A stretch of DNA of 64,000 nucleotides. Origin: Kibdelosporangium banguiense (GTDB lineage: Bacteria > Actinomycetota > Actinomycetes > Mycobacteriales > Pseudonocardiaceae). The DNA lies in assembly GCF_017876405.1 (NCBI RefSeq), contig NZ_JAGINW010000001.1:4849203-4913202 (forward strand), in the 5' to 3' direction. The notes under the pieces were generated by a model, which was not told the origin of the DNA, did not search any database, and saw nothing but the letters and a program-made list of their open reading frames with translations. The translations under genes and the position numbers were made by a program. Position 1 is the first letter of the stretch, and each line of letters opens with the position of its first letter. This document shows positions 29,007 to 37,278 of the stretch, in pieces.

Positions 29007-30169
29007 AACGCGCCGCACTCGTCTTGCTCCTGCTGCTCTCCGGATGCAGCGTGGGCGGGTTCGGCGGGCTCTACAACACGCCGCTGCCCGGCGGTGCGGA
29101 TGTCGGCGAGCGTCCGTACCAGGTCACCGCTCAGTTCGGGGACGTGCTGGATCTGGTGCCGCAGGCCAGCGTCAAGGTCAACGACGTCTCGGTCGGCCGG
29201 GTGTCGAAGATCGAACTCACGCCGGACAACAAGATGGCGCTGGTGACACTGATCGTCAACGGCGCGGTCGCGTTGCCCGCCAACGCGGGCGCGGATCTGC
29301 GCCAGTCGAGCCTGCTGGGGGAGAAGTACGTTCAGCTCCGGCAGCCGGCCGGTGAACAGCCGCAGGGGCGGCTGGGTGACGGGGCGGTCGTGCCGTTGAG
29401 CCGGACGAACCGGAACCCGGAAGTCGAGGAGGTGCTGGGCGCGCTCTCGATGTTGCTCAACGGCGGCGGTGTCGGCCAGTTGCACAACATCGTCGGCGAG
29501 CTGAACAACGCGTTGTCCGGCAACGAGACACAGATCCGCGAGCTGCTGTCCAATGTCAGCACCGTTGTGTCGACTCTGGATGGTCAGCGGGATGCGATCG
29601 TACGGGCGATCGACGGGTTGAACCGGCTTTCCGGCACGCTGGTCAGCCAGACTGGGAACCTGACCAACGCACTCGACAACTTGGCCCCCGGATTGAAGGT
29701 TCTGGAAGAGCAACGTGGTCAGCTCGTGGCCATGTTGCGTGCTTTGGACTCGTTGTCCGGAGTCGCCGTGGACACGATCAACAAGAGCAAGGCCGATCTG
29801 GTCGCGGACCTGAAGCTGCTCGAGCCGACTCTGCGCAAGCTGGTCGAGACCGGTGACAGCTTGCCGGCGGCGCTGGAATACCTGGTCACGTATCCGTATC
29901 CGTCCTACGCGCTCAACGCGGTCCGTGGTGACTACTTCAACGTGGACGCCAAGCTGAGCCTGGACTTCAGCGAGATGATCAATAATCTGAGCAACTCCGG
30001 CCAGACGATACTGGCGCCGCCGGGACAGCCGTACGGCAACAACACCGGCCCGATTCCGCTGCCGATCCCCGTCCCGATCCTGCCTGACCTGCTCCCGAAG
30101 AACGCCACTCCCGCACCTGGCCAGTCGCCGCTGGGCGGGTTGCTCGGGACGTTGCTGGGAGGCGGCTGA
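29003..30169 (+). CDS. mce4E: Mce-family lipoprotein Mce4E
   Basis: 388 residues with a lipoprotein signal ending in the lipobox LLSGC (Cys about 15), the hallmark of Mce E subunits (LprN in M. tuberculosis). The MCE domain includes ASVKVNDVSVGRVSKIEL and SSLLGEKYVQLRQP. The C-terminus is Pro/Gly-rich. ATGA overlap with mce4D; the stop overlaps the mce4F ATG. Confidence 0.92.
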   Translation: MKRAALVLLLLLSGCSVGGFGGLYNTPLPGGADVGERPYQVTAQFGDVLDLVPQASVKVNDVSVGRVSKIELTPDNKMALVTLIVNGAVALPANAGADLRQSSLLGEKYVQLRQPAGEQPQGRLGDGAVVPLSRTNRNPEVEEVLGALSMLLNGGGVGQLHNIVGELNNALSGNETQIRELLSNVSTVVSTLDGQRDAIVRAIDGLNRLSGTLVSQTGNLTNALDNLAPGLKVLEEQRGQLVAMLRALDSLSGVAVDTINKSKADLVADLKLLEPTLRKLVETGDSLPAALEYLVTYPYPSYALNAVRGDYFNVDAKLSLDFSEMINNLSNSGQTILAPPGQPYGNNTGPIPLPIPVPILPDLLPKNATPAPGQSPLGGLLGTLLGGG

Positions 30170-31398
30170 TGCTGACCCGTGGGATCAAACTCCGTGTCGC
30201 CGTGTTCGTGCTGATCGCGGTCGTCGCGGTCACCTATGCGGGCGCTCGGTACGCTGGTCTGGACCGGTTCTTCGGTGCGAGTGGTTACACGGTCACGGTT
30301 CGGCTGGCCGACTCGGGCGGGATCTTCACCAACGCCGAGGTGACGTACCGGGGCGTGACCGTCGGCCGGGTGGGTGAGTTGAACCTGGCCTCGGACGGCG
30401 TCGATGTCGAGCTGGTCATGGAGACTTCGCAGCAGATTCCGGCTGATGCCAAGGCGGTGGTGGCCAACCGGTCGGCTATCGGCGAGCAGTACGTCGATCT
30501 GCAGCCGAGCAGCGATCGTGGCCCGTACCTCGCTGCTGGGTCGGTGATTCCCCGCGAACGGACGAGTATTCCGCCTGCCGCCGAGACTGTTCTGTCCAAC
30601 TTGGATGGTTTCGTTCGCAGCGTGCCGGCGGATTCGTTGCGTACCGTGGTGGACGAGTTGAATGCGGCATTTGCCGGGACCGGTCAGGATCTGCAGTTGC
30701 TGCTGGACTCGGCGGGCCAGTTCACGTCGACCGCGACGCGGTATCTGCCGCAGACGACCGGGTTGCTGAGCACGGGCCGCACGGTCCTGGAGCGTCAGCA
30801 GGCGGACGCCAAGCAGTTGATCACGTTCTCCAGCGGGCTGCGCAAGCTGTCCGAGCAGCTCAAGACGTCCGACCCGGACCTGCGCAAGCTGATCGAGGTC
30901 ACGCCCGGTGTCGCCGACCAGGTGGTGGACATCCTGCGCACCTCGGGGCCGGACCTCGGCGTGGTGTTCGCGAACCTGCTGACCACAACCACGATCACCA
31001 CCAGCAGGACCGCCGCGATCGAGCAGTTCCTGGTCGCCTACCCGGTGATCACCGCGTTCACCCCGAGCACCGCGCCGGACGGCACCGGCCACCTCGGGAT
31101 CATGCTGAACTTCTTCGATCCGCCGCCATGCACCAGGGGCTACGAGGGCACAAAGCAGCGCAACGCCAGCCAGACCGATCCGGCCCCGGTGAACCGCAAC
31201 GCCTACTGCGCTGAGCCGCCGAACAGCCCGATCGGCGTGCGAGGCTCGCAGAACGCACCGTTCGCCGGCGTGCCCAAGCAGGTCCCGCCTGGCGGGAACG
31301 CGACTCCTCCTGCCACACAGATGCCAGGCGTGTTGGGCCTGAGCAACGGCGGTGCTGGTTTGCACAGCATCGGCCAATTGCTAGGTTTGCCGGGATGA
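30169..31398 (+). CDS. mce4F: Mce-family protein Mce4F
   Basis: 409 residues. N-terminal anchor (LRVAVFVLIAVVAVTYAGA), MCE domain (GIFTNAEVTYRGVTVGRVG, then RSAIGEQYVDLQP), helical region, and a low-complexity tail with NAYCAEPPNSPIGVRGSQN typical of F subunits. Completes the A-F hexamer. Its stop overlaps the first Mce-associated gene (ATGA). Confidence 0.9.
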   Translation: MLTRGIKLRVAVFVLIAVVAVTYAGARYAGLDRFFGASGYTVTVRLADSGGIFTNAEVTYRGVTVGRVGELNLASDGVDVELVMETSQQIPADAKAVVANRSAIGEQYVDLQPSSDRGPYLAAGSVIPRERTSIPPAAETVLSNLDGFVRSVPADSLRTVVDELNAAFAGTGQDLQLLLDSAGQFTSTATRYLPQTTGLLSTGRTVLERQQADAKQLITFSSGLRKLSEQLKTSDPDLRKLIEVTPGVADQVVDILRTSGPDLGVVFANLLTTTTITTSRTAAIEQFLVAYPVITAFTPSTAPDGTGHLGIMLNFFDPPPCTRGYEGTKQRNASQTDPAPVNRNAYCAEPPNSPIGVRGSQNAPFAGVPKQVPPGGNATPPATQMPGVLGLSNGGAGLHSIGQLLGLPG

Positions 31399-31883
31399 TT
31401 GTCCGAGTGCTGGTTGTTCTCGCTGTGCTGGCTGTGGCCGCCGCGGGCTTCACGGGCTGGCGCTGGTGGAGTTCGTCCGATTCTGGTGCGGCTGATTTGG
31501 CCTCCCAGCGTGACAATGTGCTTGCGGTCGGGGAACGTCAGGTCGTCGAGTTGAACACTGTGGACTTTCAGACCCTCGACGCCGACTTCGACCGTTGGCG
31601 CGAGGCCGCGACCGGACCGCTGCTCGAACGTCTGCTACGCAACCGGGAGAGCGACCGTCAGACCACACTGGCCGCCAAGACCGTTGCGAAGGCTCGTGTT
31701 GTCACCGCCGCGGTGACGAACCTGAACACGTACAACGGGACCGCCAATGTGATCACCGCAGTGGAGATCACGGTGAGCCAGAACGGCACACAGCAACCGC
31801 CCAAGGTCAGCCGGATGGACGTCGACCTCGCCAGAACCGACGCTGGCTGGAAAGTGAGTGCGCTGGAGGTGGTCGGCACATGA
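31395..31883 (+). CDS. Mce-associated membrane protein (Rv3493c-like)
   Basis: 162 residues: one N-terminal transmembrane helix (VLVVLAVLAVAAAGFTGW) and an extracytoplasmic domain with the nuclear-transport-factor-2-like pattern of Mas proteins (FQTLDADFDRWREAATGPL). In M. tuberculosis the equivalent Rv3493c/Rv3492c pair follows mce4F and is thought to stabilise the transporter. ATGA overlaps on both sides. Confidence 0.85.
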   Translation: MIVRVLVVLAVLAVAAAGFTGWRWWSSSDSGAADLASQRDNVLAVGERQVVELNTVDFQTLDADFDRWREAATGPLLERLLRNRESDRQTTLAAKTVAKARVVTAAVTNLNTYNGTANVITAVEITVSQNGTQQPPKVSRMDVDLARTDAGWKVSALEVVGT

Positions 31884-32362
31884 AGCCCACCACGTCAGGC
31901 GTGCTCGCCGGGGTGATCGTCCTCTTTGTCTGCCTCGCCGTGTGGTTCTCAGTCACCCGGTCACCCGGCCCGGAGAACACGGCCTTGGTCGATGTCCCGG
32001 GCACCAACGCGGTGACCGACCAGGTCGGCCGCGCGCTTCGAACAGTGTTCTCCTACGACCCGGCCCGTATCGACCAGACATCCGTTGCGGCTCAGGACGT
32101 TCTGACCGGCGCGGCCATCGAGCAGTACAACACCCAGTTCGAAGCCGCCAGGAAACACGCCGCCGAGACCAAACAGGTGCTGACGACCGCGGTCCGGTCA
32201 ATCGGCGTGGTCGAACTACGCGGAGATTCGGCGCGACTGCTGGTGTTCGTCGACCGGCAGATCATCCAGGGCGACAAACACGAATCCGGTGCCGCCCAGC
32301 TCCTGGTGACCGCGGTGAAGTCCGGCAGCGCGTGGAAGATCGCGGACATCCGGTTTCTATGA
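31880..32362 (+). CDS. Mce-associated membrane protein (Rv3492c-like)
   Basis: 160 residues with a single N-terminal helix (SGVLAGVIVLFVCLAVWFSV) and a periplasmic domain (LRTVFSYDPARIDQTSVAAQ). It starts at ATG 31880 overlapping the previous stop and is the last gene of the adh-mce4 operon. It meets pcaR tail-to-tail with a 6-base overlap and no room for a hairpin, so the two transcripts must overlap. Confidence 0.85.
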   Translation: MKPTTSGVLAGVIVLFVCLAVWFSVTRSPGPENTALVDVPGTNAVTDQVGRALRTVFSYDPARIDQTSVAAQDVLTGAAIEQYNTQFEAARKHAAETKQVLTTAVRSIGVVELRGDSARLLVFVDRQIIQGDKHESGAAQLLVTAVKSGSAWKIADIRFL

Positions 32363-33097
32363 AGGCAGGTCGGCGGCGATCGCGGCGGCGGTGTTCAGCA
32401 GGGCCGGGAGCAGTTCGGTGTGCGTGCTCTCGAGGCTGCGGCTGACGTGGGTCGAGATGTTGACCGCAGCGAGGATTTTGCCCTTGATGGGGACCGCGAT
32501 CGAGCGAAGGCCTTTCTCCAGTTCCTCGTCGACCATGGCCCAGCCCTGGGTGCGGATCCGGATGAGTTCGGCCTTGAACTCGGCCGGGTCGGTGATCGTG
32601 CGGTCGGTCATGGCTGTCAGGGGAGTCCTGCGGAGGTAGTCGTCCAGCCAGGCGTCGGAGTGGGCGGCGAGCATGACGCGGCCCATCGAGGCGGCGTGGG
32701 CCGGGAACCGGGTCCCGATCTCGATCATGACTTTCATGATCCGTTTGGTGGGGACGCGGGCGACGTAGACGATCTCCGTGCCGTCCAGGACGGACACCGA
32801 GCATGACTCGTGGACCTCGGCGGCCAGTTTTTCCAGGTGCGGACCGGCGACGTCGGGCAGGCCGAGGCTGGACAGGTAGGAGAAGCCCAGTTCGAGGACC
32901 TTGGGGCGGAGCGCGAACAGCTTGCCGTCGGTGCGCACATAGCCGAGTTCGACGAGTGTGATCAGGAATCGGCGCGCGGCCGCACGGGTCAGGCCGGCGA
33001 TCCTGGCGACGTCGCTGAGGGTGAGTTCGGGGTTCTCCGCGTCGAACGCGCGGATCACGGCGAGTCCGCGTTCCAGTGACTGGACGAAGTCGCTCAT
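32357..33097 (-). CDS. pcaR: IclR-family regulator of the pca operon (PcaR-like)
   Basis: 246 residues. Winged-helix N-terminus (LTLSDVARIAGLTRAAARRFL) followed by the IclR effector domain, which includes HAASMGRVMLAA and EELEKGLRSIAVPI. It matches the PcaR/PcaU/PobR branch, which senses protocatechuate or beta-ketoadipate. The ATG at 33097 overlaps the pcaB stop (ATGA), so it is the last gene of pcaI-pcaJ-pcaB-pcaR and probably autoregulates through the palindromes before pcaI. Confidence 0.87.
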   Translation of the reverse strand: MSDFVQSLERGLAVIRAFDAENPELTLSDVARIAGLTRAAARRFLITLVELGYVRTDGKLFALRPKVLELGFSYLSSLGLPDVAGPHLEKLAAEVHESCSVSVLDGTEIVYVARVPTKRIMKVMIEIGTRFPAHAASMGRVMLAAHSDAWLDDYLRRTPLTAMTDRTITDPAEFKAELIRIRTQGWAMVDEELEKGLRSIAVPIKGKILAAVNISTHVSRSLESTHTELLPALLNTAAAIAADLPS

Positions 33098-34350
33098 CGC
33101 CCCAGCGCCCTGTCGATGAAGTCCGCCGAACAACCCAGGTATTTAGCCGGATCCAGCGCTCGGTCGACGTCCTCTTCGGACCAGTTGATCCCGGGAGCGT
33201 CGATCAGTGCCTGCCGGAACGGTTTTCCCGACTTGGTGAGCTCGCAGATCAGGTCGCCGGCCTTGGCTCGGCCGATTTCCTTGGCGAGCGCGCTGACCAC
33301 GGCCTCGGCCATCACGAGGCCGTCGGTCATGTCGACGTTGGCGCGCATGCGATCCTTGTCCACACGCAGCCCGCCGAGCAGATCCGCCAGTCGTGCCGCC
33401 GCACCGCGGGTCAGACTGAACAGTGAATTCAGTGTTTCCCATTCGGCATGCCAGCTGCCGGCCGCGCGCTCGTGTTCCTGGGGCATCGCGGCGAGCATGG
33501 TCGAGACCAGACCTGGGATCTGTTTGACAGCAGCGGTGATCAGCACGGACCGCACCGGATTCTGCTTGTGCGGCATGGTCGAGGACCCGCCACCCGAAGA
33601 CTCGGCGACCTCGCCGACCTCGGTCTGCGCGAGCAGTGTCACGTCCTGCGCGATCTTGCCGAACACCCCGGCCAGCACGCCGAGCGCGCAGGCCAGCTCG
33701 GCGAACCTGGTCCGGTTGGTGTGCCAAGGGATCTTCGGTTCAGCGAGACCGAGTTCCCCGGCGTAGAAGGTCACGACCTGAGGAATGTCGACGAAAGCCA
33801 ACGTTCCCACCGCGCCACCCAGCTGCGCCTCCAGCTTGACCTGCCGAAGGTTCGCCGTGGCCTCGTCCAGCGCGACGAGCCATCCAGCGCACTTGAGCCC
33901 GAAGCTCGTCGGCACGGCATGCTGCATCAGCGTCCGGCCGATCATCACGGTGTCGCGGTGTTCGTCGGCGAGCCGGGCGCAATGACCAGCCGCGGCCGTC
34001 ACATCGGAAAGGATCGACGAGACCGCATCCTTGGCGATGAGAGCGGCCGCAGTGTCCATGATGTCCTGGCTGGTTGCTCCAAAGTGGACATATTGGGCCG
34101 ACTCGTCAGGCACCTTCGCGGTGAGCTGCCGGACCAAAGCAACCACCGGATTGCCGGACTTCACCGCAAGACGCCCGATCTCGGCTGGGTCGAAACCGTC
34201 GGCGGAGCAGTGCCGGGCGATCTCCGCGGCCGCCTCCCGCGGGATCACCCAGGCCTTGCTCAGCGCGATGGCCAAGGCCTGCTCGGCGGCGAGCAGCGCC
34301 GCGAGCCAGGCCCGGTCACTGACCCGTTCGCCGAACAGTCCTTCGAACAC
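33094..34350 (-). CDS. pcaB: 3-carboxy-cis,cis-muconate cycloisomerase PcaB
   Basis: This 418-residue fumarase/aspartase-superfamily enzyme has the signature loop GGSSTMPHKQNPVRS, plus FGATSQDIMDTA and the GRTLMQHAVPTSFG segment typical of PcaB. It converts 3-carboxymuconate, the product of PcaGH, to 4-carboxymuconolactone. It lies 5 bases after pcaJ on the same strand. Adenylosuccinate lyase is excluded by context and by the TLMQHAVP segment. Confidence 0.9.
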   Translation of the reverse strand: MFEGLFGERVSDRAWLAALLAAEQALAIALSKAWVIPREAAAEIARHCSADGFDPAEIGRLAVKSGNPVVALVRQLTAKVPDESAQYVHFGATSQDIMDTAAALIAKDAVSSILSDVTAAAGHCARLADEHRDTVMIGRTLMQHAVPTSFGLKCAGWLVALDEATANLRQVKLEAQLGGAVGTLAFVDIPQVVTFYAGELGLAEPKIPWHTNRTRFAELACALGVLAGVFGKIAQDVTLLAQTEVGEVAESSGGGSSTMPHKQNPVRSVLITAAVKQIPGLVSTMLAAMPQEHERAAGSWHAEWETLNSLFSLTRGAAARLADLLGGLRVDKDRMRANVDMTDGLVMAEAVVSALAKEIGRAKAGDLICELTKSGKPFRQALIDAPGINWSEEDVDRALDPAKYLGCSADFIDRALGR

Positions 34351-34355
34351 GGCGC

Positions 34356-35072
34356 CTATCCTGCCAGCTTCCGCAGTGCTGCGAGCTCCTCGTCGGTGGG
34401 CGCCGGTGTCACGGTCAGATCGGGCGAGACCTGCAACGGCCAGCCGGTCGCCTCGACCGCTTGCGCGGCCTCGATGCCCGGGTGGACCTGGGTCAGCGTG
34501 AACTCGCCGTCGACCGGGCGCAGGATGCCGAGGTCGGTGATGATCGTCTGCGGGCCTGCGCCGGAGAAGGTGGACCGGTCGCCCTGGCCGACCGACGTGA
34601 CGAAGTCCAGCCGGTCGAAGAACGTGCGCCTGCTCTGCCGGACGATGATCACGACTTGTTTGCAGGAGGCCGCGATCTCCGGTGCGCCGCCCGCGCCGGG
34701 CAGCCGGACCTTCGGATCGGCGTAGTCCCCGATCACGGTGGTGTTGATGTTGCCGTACCGGTCGAGCTGGGCCGCGCCCAGGAAACCGACGTCGATCCGG
34801 CCGGGCTGCAGCCAGTAGTTGAAGATCTCCGGCACACTCACCAGCGAGTCGGCCGTCTCGGCCAGGATTCCGTCGCCAATGGACAGTGGCAACGACGTCG
34901 GCTTGGCACCGATACAGCCGGATTCGTAAATGAGCACCAGGTCTGGCGCATGAGTCGCACGGGCGAGGTTGGCCGCCGTGCTCGGCAGCCCGATGCCCAC
35001 GAAGCAGGACGCGCCATCACGCAGCACACGAGCTGCGGCGACGGTCATCATCTCGTCGGTGGTGTAGCTCAT
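34356..35072 (-). CDS. pcaJ: 3-oxoadipate CoA-transferase beta subunit PcaJ
   Basis: 238 residues, family I CoA-transferase beta subunit, with SCFVGIGLPSTAANLARAT and the loop GAAQLDRYGNINTTVIGDY; IYESGCIG probably holds the glutamate that forms the CoA-thioester intermediate. ATG 35072 overlaps the pcaI stop. With PcaI it activates 3-oxoadipate in the beta-ketoadipate pathway. It is distinct from ipdB earlier in the window, which belongs to the steroid branch. Confidence 0.85.
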   Translation of the reverse strand: MSYTTDEMMTVAAARVLRDGASCFVGIGLPSTAANLARATHAPDLVLIYESGCIGAKPTSLPLSIGDGILAETADSLVSVPEIFNYWLQPGRIDVGFLGAAQLDRYGNINTTVIGDYADPKVRLPGAGGAPEIAASCKQVVIIVRQSRRTFFDRLDFVTSVGQGDRSTFSGAGPQTIITDLGILRPVDGEFTLTQVHPGIEAAQAVEATGWPLQVSPDLTVTPAPTDEELAALRKLAG

Positions 35073-35869
35073 CGGGCGACCTCCCCGAGCCAGCGCTGGA
35101 ACTCTTCCCGGTCCCGGCTGATGGCGTCCCAGGCTTTGTAGTACTCGTTGTCTCTTACGTAATAGTCGTGTGCGTAAGAGGGGTGCGCGCCCTTCGGCAC
35201 CTCGGCGACCATCGTGACCACCCAGCCGGGCAGTGTCACGGCGTTCGGCCTCGGCTCAAGCGTGTCGACGATCTCCTCGACGGTTACGAGAGATCGCTTC
35301 GCCGCGAGCACGGCCTCCTTCTGTACGCCGGTGATGCCCCAGAGTTGGACGTTGCCTTTACGGTCCGCGCGCTGCGCGTGGATCACAGTGACATCCGGGT
35401 TCAAGGCGGGCACCGCGGTGAGCGTCTCGCCGGTGAACGGGCACGTGATCGGTTTGATGGTGTCGGTGTGTTTCGGCAGGTCAGTGCCGGTGTACCCGCG
35501 CAGAACCGCGAACGGCAGGCCGGACGCGCCCGCGACGTACCTGTTGGCCATGCCGGCGTGGCTGTGTTCCTCGATCTCCAGCGGCACCGGCCACGCGTGC
35601 TGGACGGCGTCCCGGAACCGGTGCAGCGAGCCGACGCCGGGGTTGCCGCCCCAGGAGAAGATCAGCTTGCGCGCACAGCCCGCGCCGATCAGCTGGTCGT
35701 AGATGACATCGGGGGTCATCCGTACCAGCGTCAGGTCGCGGCGGCCCTGCCGGATGATCTCCTGCCCGGCGGCGAAGGGGATCAGGTGCGTGAAGCCCTC
35801 GAGCGCGACCACGTCGCCGTCGTGCACCAGCTCTCCGACCGCCTCGGCCAGCGTTGCGATCCTGGCCAT
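35069..35869 (-). CDS. pcaI: 3-oxoadipate CoA-transferase alpha subunit PcaI
   Basis: 266 residues starting at ATG 35869 behind GGAGG; a longer in-frame start would cover the operator region. The N-terminus GDVVALEGFTHLIPFAAGQE and central IHAQRADRKGNVQLWG are alpha-subunit hallmarks. First gene of the pcaIJB-R operon. The protein is also similar to glutaconate CoA-transferase subunit A, but the neighbours fix the beta-ketoadipate role. Confidence 0.85.
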   Translation of the reverse strand: MARIATLAEAVGELVHDGDVVALEGFTHLIPFAAGQEIIRQGRRDLTLVRMTPDVIYDQLIGAGCARKLIFSWGGNPGVGSLHRFRDAVQHAWPVPLEIEEHSHAGMANRYVAGASGLPFAVLRGYTGTDLPKHTDTIKPITCPFTGETLTAVPALNPDVTVIHAQRADRKGNVQLWGITGVQKEAVLAAKRSLVTVEEIVDTLEPRPNAVTLPGWVVTMVAEVPKGAHPSYAHDYYVRDNEYYKAWDAISRDREEFQRWLGEVAR

Positions 35870-35889
35870 CGAGCCTCCATCCCAGTCGT

Positions 35890-35923
35890 GTTCGGGATGC
35901 GAACAAGAATTCGCACTACGAAC
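35890..35923. promoter_or_regulatory. Paired IclR-type operators upstream of pcaI
   Basis: Two palindromes, GTTCGGGATGCGAAC (35890-35904) and ATTCGCACTACGAAC (35909-35923), share TTCG-N5-CGAA and are set 19 bases centre to centre, about two helical turns. They begin 21 bases upstream of the pcaI ATG. Tandem TTCG-type boxes are known for PcaU/PcaR-like IclR proteins, so PcaR is the likely ligand. Confidence 0.7.
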
Positions 35924-36072
35924 ATCCTCGCAGGATGAACCGAAACCAGCAAATGCGACGTAGATCACTGGAGAAGGCCGGAATGAAACGCGTCCGCTTT
36001 ACGTCATACGGGTGAGAGGTGTGCGTCTCGTGGGGGAACGCGTGCGCACGCTGTGTGAAGGGAGAGGGGACC

Positions 36073-36189
36073 ATGACAATGAATGTCACGGTAGGGGAGA
36101 CACCGATCTTCGACGAGCTCCGTGAGGCGCTCGGCGATTGGGACATCGACGAGCTCATCGGCCACGACGAGGGTGAATCCGGCCGCTGA
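36073..36189 (+). CDS. Small acidic peptide, 38 residues
   Basis: A short ORF with a convincing ribosome site (GGAGAGGGG, 5-12 bases before ATG 36073). It encodes 38 residues with 11 Asp/Glu and only two Arg. The middle, IFDELREALGDWDIDELI, looks like an amphipathic acidic helix. It lies alone between pcaI (divergent) and a Cys-rich ORF. I recognise no family; it has no cysteine and little Ser/Thr in the C-terminal half, so a RiPP precursor is unlikely. It could be a regulatory or partner-binding peptide. Confidence 0.5.
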   Translation: MTMNVTVGETPIFDELREALGDWDIDELIGHDEGESGR

Positions 36190-36250
36190 GAACCGTCGGC
36201 AACGGCGTGTCGTGTGGGTGGCGGCTGCCCTGATGTAGTAGCAAGGCCGA

Positions 36251-36445
36251 ATGGTCACCGATTGCCTTCTGTGCAGCCGGGGGATCGAGCACTGCCACGG
36301 CAGCCTTGTCGTGCACAGTGACGGCACCGCCGAATGCACCGACATCACCTGCGAAGACCTGCACGTCGACATGCATGAACTGGTGCTGGAGTGCGTCCAG
36401 CTCACCGGTGGATGCGTGTGCGTGGACGCCCTGGTCGCTTCTTGA
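36251..36445 (+). CDS. Small Cys-rich, putative zinc-binding protein
   Basis: 64 residues with eight cysteines, in pairs C5-x2-C8, C29-x4-C34 and C55-x-C57, plus C15, C48 and several histidines (IEHCHG). The arrangement suggests one or two zinc ribbons. The motif CLLCSRGIEHCHG recalls small conserved actinobacterial hypothetical proteins, but no function is known to me. The ribosome site is weak. It ends against the convergent IclR gene. Confidence 0.6.
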   Translation: MVTDCLLCSRGIEHCHGSLVVHSDGTAECTDITCEDLHVDMHELVLECVQLTGGCVCVDALVAS

Positions 36446-37207
36446 TCACTTCCGGGCCGGCGGGCGCCAGCCCATGGCCCGGGAGATGCCGTGCCCTGCC
36501 GCTCTCACCGCGGGGACGAGTGTGTGCGCGTTCGTCTCGACGGGGACCACGATGGACAGCGCGGCAATGACGGTATCGGTCGCGTCGCGGATGGGAGCCG
36601 CGATGGACTGGGTGATCATCTCGATCTGCCGGTCGCTGATGACGTAGCCGTCCCGGCGGGCGGCCGCGAGGACCTCGCGCAGCCTGGTCGTGCCGGAGAT
36701 CGTCATCTCGGTGAATCGTTCCAGCGGCGCGCCGAAGATCCGGTCGCGGACGCCGTCATCGGCGTGGGCCAGCAGGATCAGGCCGACGCCGGTGGCGTGC
36801 AGCGGCATCCGGCTGCCGACCCTGGTCACCACGTTGACCGCGCCACGTGCGGAGATGCGTTCGACGTAGACGGCTTCGAGCTCGTCGCGGACCGCCAGCT
36901 GCACGTTCTGGCGGGTCGCCGAGTACAGGTCCTCCAGGAACGGCATGGCGCGTTCCCGCAGGCTGAGGGTGCCCGGCGACAGCGAGCCGATCTCCAGCAG
37001 GCGCAGGCCGATCCGGTAGCGGCCGTCGGAGCCGCGGGTGAGCCCGCCCCACGCGGTCAGTTCGGCGACCAGGCGATGGGTCGTGCTCAGGGGCAGCCCA
37101 GTCGTCGCGCTGAGTTCGGACAGGCTGAGCGCCGGCCTGGTCTCGCTGAAGGCATCCAGTACCCGGAAGACCCGGCTGGCCACCGACTCTGACGATTGCG
37201 CTGTCAT
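36446..37207 (-). CDS. IclR-family regulator, probably of pobA-pcaHG
   Basis: 253 residues. N-terminal winged helix (LSLSELSATTGLPLSTTHRLV) and effector domain (MPLHATGVGLILLAHAD, then EMITQSIAAPI). Divergent from pobA with 71 bases between starts, the classical layout for a PobR-like regulator that responds to 4-hydroxybenzoate. The assignment to pobA control is inferred from position and from the inverted repeat in the spacer. Confidence 0.82.
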   Translation of the reverse strand: MTAQSSESVASRVFRVLDAFSETRPALSLSELSATTGLPLSTTHRLVAELTAWGGLTRGSDGRYRIGLRLLEIGSLSPGTLSLRERAMPFLEDLYSATRQNVQLAVRDELEAVYVERISARGAVNVVTRVGSRMPLHATGVGLILLAHADDGVRDRIFGAPLERFTEMTISGTTRLREVLAAARRDGYVISDRQIEMITQSIAAPIRDATDTVIAALSIVVPVETNAHTLVPAVRAAGHGISRAMGWRPPARK

Positions 37208-37221
37208 GTGCCAAGTGTGCC

Positions 37222-37236
37222 TTCCGTCCAGTGGAA
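37222..37236. promoter_or_regulatory. Inverted repeat in the IclR-pobA spacer
   Basis: TTCC-N7-GGAA (TTCCGTCCAGTGGAA) lies 43 bases upstream of pobA and 15 bases upstream of the regulator start. The half-sites resemble IclR-type operators (TGGAA...TTCCA). It is a candidate binding site for the divergent IclR protein. Confidence 0.5.
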
Positions 37237-37278
37237 ACCAGAGTCGCTGACGTGGCGATTATCCGTAACCCTGGAGGC

